Assembly (NCBI GenBank): GCA_034667225.1
Contig: JAXDKG010000040.1
Location: 124,001-188,000 of the forward strand
Length of the DNA stretch: 64,000 nucleotides
DNA from: DATMER01 sp034667225
GTDB taxonomy: Bacteria > Acidobacteriota > Thermoanaerobaculia > Multivoradales > UBA5704
Direction: 5' to 3'
Shown piece by piece: positions 60,358 to 64,000 of the stretch. Position 1 is the first letter of the stretch, and each line of letters begins with the position of its first letter. A model generated the notes under the pieces. The model worked only from the letters and a program-made list of their open reading frames with translations. It did no database searches and had not been told where the DNA came from. The position numbers were made by a program, and so were the translations under genes.

Positions 60358-60679
60358 AAGGTATCTCGGCAGCAGCAACAGTGCCAAGTCTTTTTGCCCA
60401 TGTCGTTCCCGCTGTCGGGGAGGCAGGAGCATCAGGGTTCTTTGAAAACTGAACAGGCCGGCCTGCCTCCGAGGGGAGATCGGGAAGAGGGCGCATGCCC
60501 TCCATGCATTTCCCCTCCCACCTCGCGCATGAGAACGCCATTCCCCTTCCTGAGAGCGAGGTGCAGAGCCCCGGAGCCGGCCGTTGTGTTTCACGACCTG
60601 GCGATCTTGAGATTTCCCCCCTGGGAGCGCCGACGTCCCGCCGGCATATCCAGAGAGATTGGCGAACGCCGGCTCATAG

Positions 60680-60739
60680 GCAGGAATCTCCTCGTTTTCG
60701 AGACTGAACCTGCGAAGCACCAGGTTCTGCGATTCCTGC
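60680..60739. other. Foldable three-stem element (possible structured RNA)
   Basis: The outer stem GCAGGAATC (60680-60688) pairs with GATTCCTGC (60731-60739). Inside are CTCG-TTTT-CGAG (60691-60702) and GAACCTG-N8-CAGGTTC (60706-60727), all perfect. Together they make a compact three-way junction with almost no unpaired bases. It lies 80 nt past the protease stop on that gene's strand and could equally be its 3' untranslated region. No T-run follows on either strand and no known RNA family is recognised. Confidence 0.4.
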
Positions 60740-60819
60740 GGGCGTACGTTGTATAACCAAGGACCATTTTCTAAGATTGAGTTTTGCCCAAAATGCGGCA
60801 GCTGCCTACGGCCCGAGCC

Positions 60820-63800
60820 TCACTCGAAGTAGCCAAACACGTCGACGATCACGTGGACGCTACCGCCGACCGCGGCGAAGAGGCCGAGATCTCCGTCGGC
60901 ACCCAGCGGCACGACCGCGTTGTTGGCGCGCGTCTGGCCGGCGCGGAAGTTGATCGTGCTCGTCCCCGGCACCGCACTGCCGCCGGGGAAGAGAATTAGG
61001 TGACCGCCACCGGTGCCATGGGTCACCGTCACGTTGATCGCCACCGCGCTCGCCGTCGGCGGCACGCCGCACGCTCCGGGCACCGGCAGCAAGCGCGCCA
61101 CGCCGGAGGCGAGCGCCGGTCCCTGGCCAGGCTGCCGGGTATCCAACAGCCGGCATGGCGCGACGGTGAAGAACGAGCCCGACGAGACGGGGGCGGGCTC
61201 GTGGCAGAGGGTGACGTCGTGCAGGGCCGGCGTCACGGAAGTGTTGCCGGTGCTCGGAAACACCTTGTACTTCAGGTAGCGCGCGAGGCCGAGAGGCGCG
61301 AGCGCCGCGCCGCTGGTCGTGAAGAAGGTGCCCGCGGTGCCGTCCGGACCGATGAAGTTAAAGGGACCGGAGGCGCTGTTGCTGGAGGCGATCTGGAACT
61401 TGACGCTGGTGCCCGCCGGCGAGCTCGCTCCCCACGACAGGCTGCTCCAGCGCGCCATCCGCCATCCGGTATCCATCACCGCCGATTCGAGAGTGCCGCT
61501 CGCCGCGTATCCGGCCGGCGCCGCCATGTAGGTGCGGAAGGCGAAATCCCGAATGTCGGGGTTCCAGTAAGAACCGGCGTCCCTCGTATACCGGAGGGCT
61601 CCACGGGTATATTGATCGACGGCGCTCGGAACCACCGCGTAGAAGCCAGCGGGGTTCGTCTGCAGCCGCAACACGAACGCGTACTGAACGCCGGCCGCCA
61701 GGTAAGGGGGGGTGGCGAAGACCGCCGAGTAGAACGTGGGAGTCGACGATGAGAAGCCGGCGACCGTCGCCGCCGCCAGCACCTCGTCCCCGGGCACGCT
61801 GCCGACCACGTTGCGGATCTCGATCGTGATCGGCGGATTGGCGCCGCTGCACTCAAAGCACCACAGTTTGACGTCGAGTTTCGTCAGCACTCCGCTGACG
61901 GCGGGGGTAAAAGCCTGGGCCAACCAGTCGACGGTGTTGAAGGTGTAGCCTCCTACATAGTCGGAAAAGGTCTGCGATTGATCGAGCGCCACGCTGCCAC
62001 CAGGGATCGCGGCGAGCTTCACGTCACCCGGCGCGGAGGTCAGGTCGACGCCGCTGCGGTTTCCGGAAAAGAAATCCGCCTGCGTAGTGTCCGTCACGCA
62101 GGGCGTGCCGATGACGTACGGCCCGCCGTGCGCCACGGCGCCCCAGTTGCCTGCCTGATCCACCGCGCACACGTGGACGTACCAGGTGCCGTCGGCCAGC
62201 GCCCCCGACGTGGCCTGCAAGGTGAATTCCTCGACGTCCTTGGTCGCCTCGCAGGGTGAGGCCGGGGCCTGGTCGAAAAAATACGAGTAGCCGCCGACGC
62301 CGGATAGGGTGTCGACCGCCGCTCCCCACGCGGCCTCGATGGTGTGGTCGGCGATTCCCGCGCCGCCGTCATGGCTGGAGGTGATCGCTCCAGGCGGCGA
62401 CGGCGGCGTGGTATCCGGCACGCGGAGCGCCACCTGCCGGGTGGTGACGAACCCCGCGACCACTCGCACGCCCGAAAGGATGGCGCCGAGATAGCCGCTG
62501 GCTGACGCCATAAGCCTGTACGTTCCGGGCGCGATGCCGAAGATCTCGAACCCGCCGTTGCCGTCCGTGGTCGCCGAATAGGCGCCGGCGCCGACCGAGG
62601 CGCCGGCGATGGGATCGCCGGTGAACGCATTCACCACCGTGCCACTCAGGATGGTGGCGGCGCCGGGGACCGTCGTGTAGCAGGCCGTGACGTCGTGGAG
62701 AGTCGGCGCCTGCATCAAGTCGGTCGTCGTGAGCGTGGCCCGATAGCGCAAATAGCGCTCGAACCGGCTCACCGGCGCGCGGCTGGTGGTGAAGAAGGTG
62801 CCGCTGGTGGTGAAGAAGGTGGCGGCGGTGCCGTCGGGTCCGACGAAGTTGAAGGGACCGGCGGCGGAGTCGCTGCCGGCGACCTGAAACTTGATCGACG
62901 TCCCCGGAGGCACGGTCGCCGTCCAATTGAGGGTGTCCCACTGGACGGTGCCGCCCGCCGGCACCAGGGAATCCATGAGCGAGGATCTCAACCAACCGGA
63001 GTTACCGTCGTACGGTCCGACGACGGCCGTCAGGTGAGCGCGGAAGGCCAGGTCCGCGCCGCTTTGGCTCGACCAGGAGGCTCCGCCGTTGGTCGACACG
63101 AGGTGCTTGCCGCCGGCGTAGGTGCCGGTCTCGCCGAGCCGCCATTGGTAGCCGCCTATTAACGCATCGTCGGGCCAGGGCCGCACCACCAGCGCGTATT
63201 CACGCGGTGCAAGGTAGACCGGGTTGCTGAGCTCCGCTCTGCGCCAGCCCGGACCAAGCCCTGCGCCTATGCCGATGTAGATCGTGGCGACTTCGATACC
63301 ATTCGGTAGGCCGCCGCTCGTCTCCTGCACGCTGATCTTGATTTGGGGAAGCGTGCCGTTGCAGTACTCGCAGGACAGGTAGAATTCGACCGCACTCAGG
63401 ATGACGAAGGCGCGGGGGGTGAAGGTCTGCGCTCGCCAGGTGGCGAGGGTGAACGGGACGCCGGTGTCCGACACGCTCTCGGATTGCTCGTCGAGCTGCG
63501 CGTGGAGCCGTACGTCGCCCGGCCAGAAGCCGAGCTCCACGTTCGAATGTTGATCGGTGCCGAAATCGCCTTGGCCGGTATCGACCAGGCAGCCGCTGGA
63601 CGGGCGGGCCGGCGGCGGAGGCGGCACGCAGTTCGGCCCGCACAGCCAGTCGAGGGCGGCCTTCGCCTGCACGAGGCCATAGCCGAAGGCGATGTCCTTG
63701 CCGGGGAAGCCCTCGTCTTTCGCGGTCTGCTGCAGCGCCTGGCGGATCTGCACATTCGTCCACGCCGGGTTGTAGCTCCAGACCAGGGCGGCGACGCCGG

Positions 63801-64000
63801 AGACGTGGGGTGTCGCCATCGAGGTGCCGCTCCACGACGCGTAGCCGTAGGGAGCCGGCAGCGTCGACAGCACCGCCACGCCGGGAGCGGCGAGCTCCAC
63901 CTGGTCGTTGTACTGCGAAAAGTAGGCAAGGCCCTCGTTCGCGTCCATGGCGGCCACGGAGATGACCGAGGGGTAGCTCGCCGGATAGCTGTAGTCGCCG
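60820..64000 (-). CDS. Secreted subtilisin-like (S8) protease, C-terminal part
   Basis: The gene enters from the right edge: the frame is open to 64000, so the start, the signal peptide and the catalytic Asp and His are missing, and about 1059 residues are seen. The S8 catalytic Ser motif SGTSMATPHVSG lies near 63800-63840, followed by the usual end of the peptidase domain. Beyond it come two related beta-sandwich regions (each with an AQTFTP-type start, a C-x-x-C pair and later a SGPFNF-IGPDGTAxTFF-like element), separated by a carboxypeptidase-regulatory-like domain (GTVVNAFTGDPIAGASVGAG, about 62400-62650). The last 120 residues form the VAPCRLLDTR to VDVFGYF domain common on secreted Acidobacteriota proteins. 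It is probably extracellular or surface-bound. It converges on the NRPS operon and is unrelated to the synthesis by sequence. Confidence 0.85.
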   Translation of the reverse strand, partial: GDYSYPASYPSVISVAAMDANEGLAYFSQYNDQVELAAPGVAVLSTLPAPYGYASWSGTSMATPHVSGVAALVWSYNPAWTNVQIRQALQQTAKDEGFPGKDIAFGYGLVQAKAALDWLCGPNCVPPPPPARPSSGCLVDTGQGDFGTDQHSNVELGFWPGDVRLHAQLDEQSESVSDTGVPFTLATWRAQTFTPRAFVILSAVEFYLSCEYCNGTLPQIKISVQETSGGLPNGIEVATIYIGIGAGLGPGWRRAELSNPVYLAPREYALVVRPWPDDALIGGYQWRLGETGTYAGGKHLVSTNGGASWSSQSGADLAFRAHLTAVVGPYDGNSGWLRSSLMDSLVPAGGTVQWDTLNWTATVPPGTSIKFQVAGSDSAAGPFNFVGPDGTAATFFTTSGTFFTTSRAPVSRFERYLRYRATLTTTDLMQAPTLHDVTACYTTVPGAATILSGTVVNAFTGDPIAGASVGAGAYSATTDGNGGFEIFGIAPGTYRLMASASGYLGAILSGVRVVAGFVTTRQVALRVPDTTPPSPPGAITSSHDGGAGIADHTIEAAWGAAVDTLSGVGGYSYFFDQAPASPCEATKDVEEFTLQATSGALADGTWYVHVCAVDQAGNWGAVAHGGPYVIGTPCVTDTTQADFFSGNRSGVDLTSAPGDVKLAAIPGGSVALDQSQTFSDYVGGYTFNTVDWLAQAFTPAVSGVLTKLDVKLWCFECSGANPPITIEIRNVVGSVPGDEVLAAATVAGFSSSTPTFYSAVFATPPYLAAGVQYAFVLRLQTNPAGFYAVVPSAVDQYTRGALRYTRDAGSYWNPDIRDFAFRTYMAAPAGYAASGTLESAVMDTGWRMARWSSLSWGASSPAGTSVKFQIASSNSASGPFNFIGPDGTAGTFFTTSGAALAPLGLARYLKYKVFPSTGNTSVTPALHDVTLCHEPAPVSSGSFFTVAPCRLLDTRQPGQGPALASGVARLLPVPGACGVPPTASAVAINVTVTHGTGGGHLILFPGGSAVPGTSTINFRAGQTRANNAVVPLGADGDLGLFAAVGGSVHVIVDVFGYFE

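Larger units (their letters stand above)
59864..60819. other. Non-coding stretch between the convergent NRPS operon and protease gene
   Basis: About 956 bp without a convincing gene; the short frames across it have no family features, and the one over the palindrome array only translates the repeat. Besides the terminator stems it holds small hairpins (GAGAAGC/GCTTCTC at 59980-60005; TTCCTG/CAGGAA at 60042-60060; GAGGGC/GCCCTC at 60487-60502), the array at 60073-60310, a promoter-like site, two mirrored boxA-like sequences (59934-59948 minus, 60436-60450 plus), a nested fold at 60680-60739 and a GGCAGCTGCC palindrome at 60797-60806. Confidence 0.6.

Noticed and set aside
60680..60739. Integron attC site
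   Set aside because: The nested stems recall attC folding, but the conserved 7-nt core sites are absent and there is no cassette or integrase nearby.
60346..60756. Overlapping small frames on both strands
   Set aside because: No ribosome binding sites, no hydrophobic or domain pattern, and compositions typical of non-coding sequence.

Overview
The window is GC-rich bacterial DNA from a Gram-negative-type organism: signal peptides, outer-membrane beta-barrel proteins and a c-type cytochrome are all present. The secreted protease at the right edge ends in a domain opening FFTVAPCRLLDTR and closing in a VDVFGYFE-type motif, and a CBM9-like/DUF5916 barrel protein lies upstream of the synthetases. 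Both are common in Acidobacteriota, especially Thermoanaerobaculia/Holophagae-like lineages. That placement is inference; no rRNA or marker gene is in the window.

Left flank (1-5.4 kb): a truncated membrane protein and a secreted metzincin-like protein on the minus strand; a small outer-membrane barrel and a di-heme cytochrome c on the plus strand; and an NmrA-like NAD(P)-binding protein on the minus strand. The last is divergent from the main operon across an AT-rich gap that holds a perfect 8-bp inverted repeat.

Centre (5.4-59.9 kb): one plus-strand operon of six genes whose five junctions all overlap by 4 nt (ATGA or GTGA). In order: DUF5916 barrel protein; a 9194-aa lipo-NRPS (FAAL-ACP, then eight C-A-T modules, with a sulfotransferase domain after the seventh); a 4613-aa NRPS/PKS hybrid (C-A-T-KS-AT-ACP twice, the second with a degenerate KR); an MFS exporter; a C-A(nMT)-T-TE protein; and a second, closely related C-A-T-TE protein. 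Hand-read specificity codes suggest fatty acyl-Ala-Leu-Ala-Ala-Ala-Ala-Ser-Ala-Gly-C2-Gly-C2, ended by either N-methyl-Ala or a Pro-like residue. No epimerase domain is visible. Three features look most unusual: two TE-bearing terminal modules in a row, a sulfotransferase acting at the Ser module, and a KR that has lost three of four catalytic residues, so a beta-ketone should persist next to the last amino acid (a possible tetramate precursor).

Right flank (59.9-64 kb): a 0.96-kb non-coding stretch with GC-rich stem-loops, a tandem array of about 20-bp imperfect palindromes, a candidate promoter, boxA-like sequences and a foldable three-stem element. It is followed by a convergent subtilisin-like protease truncated by the window edge.
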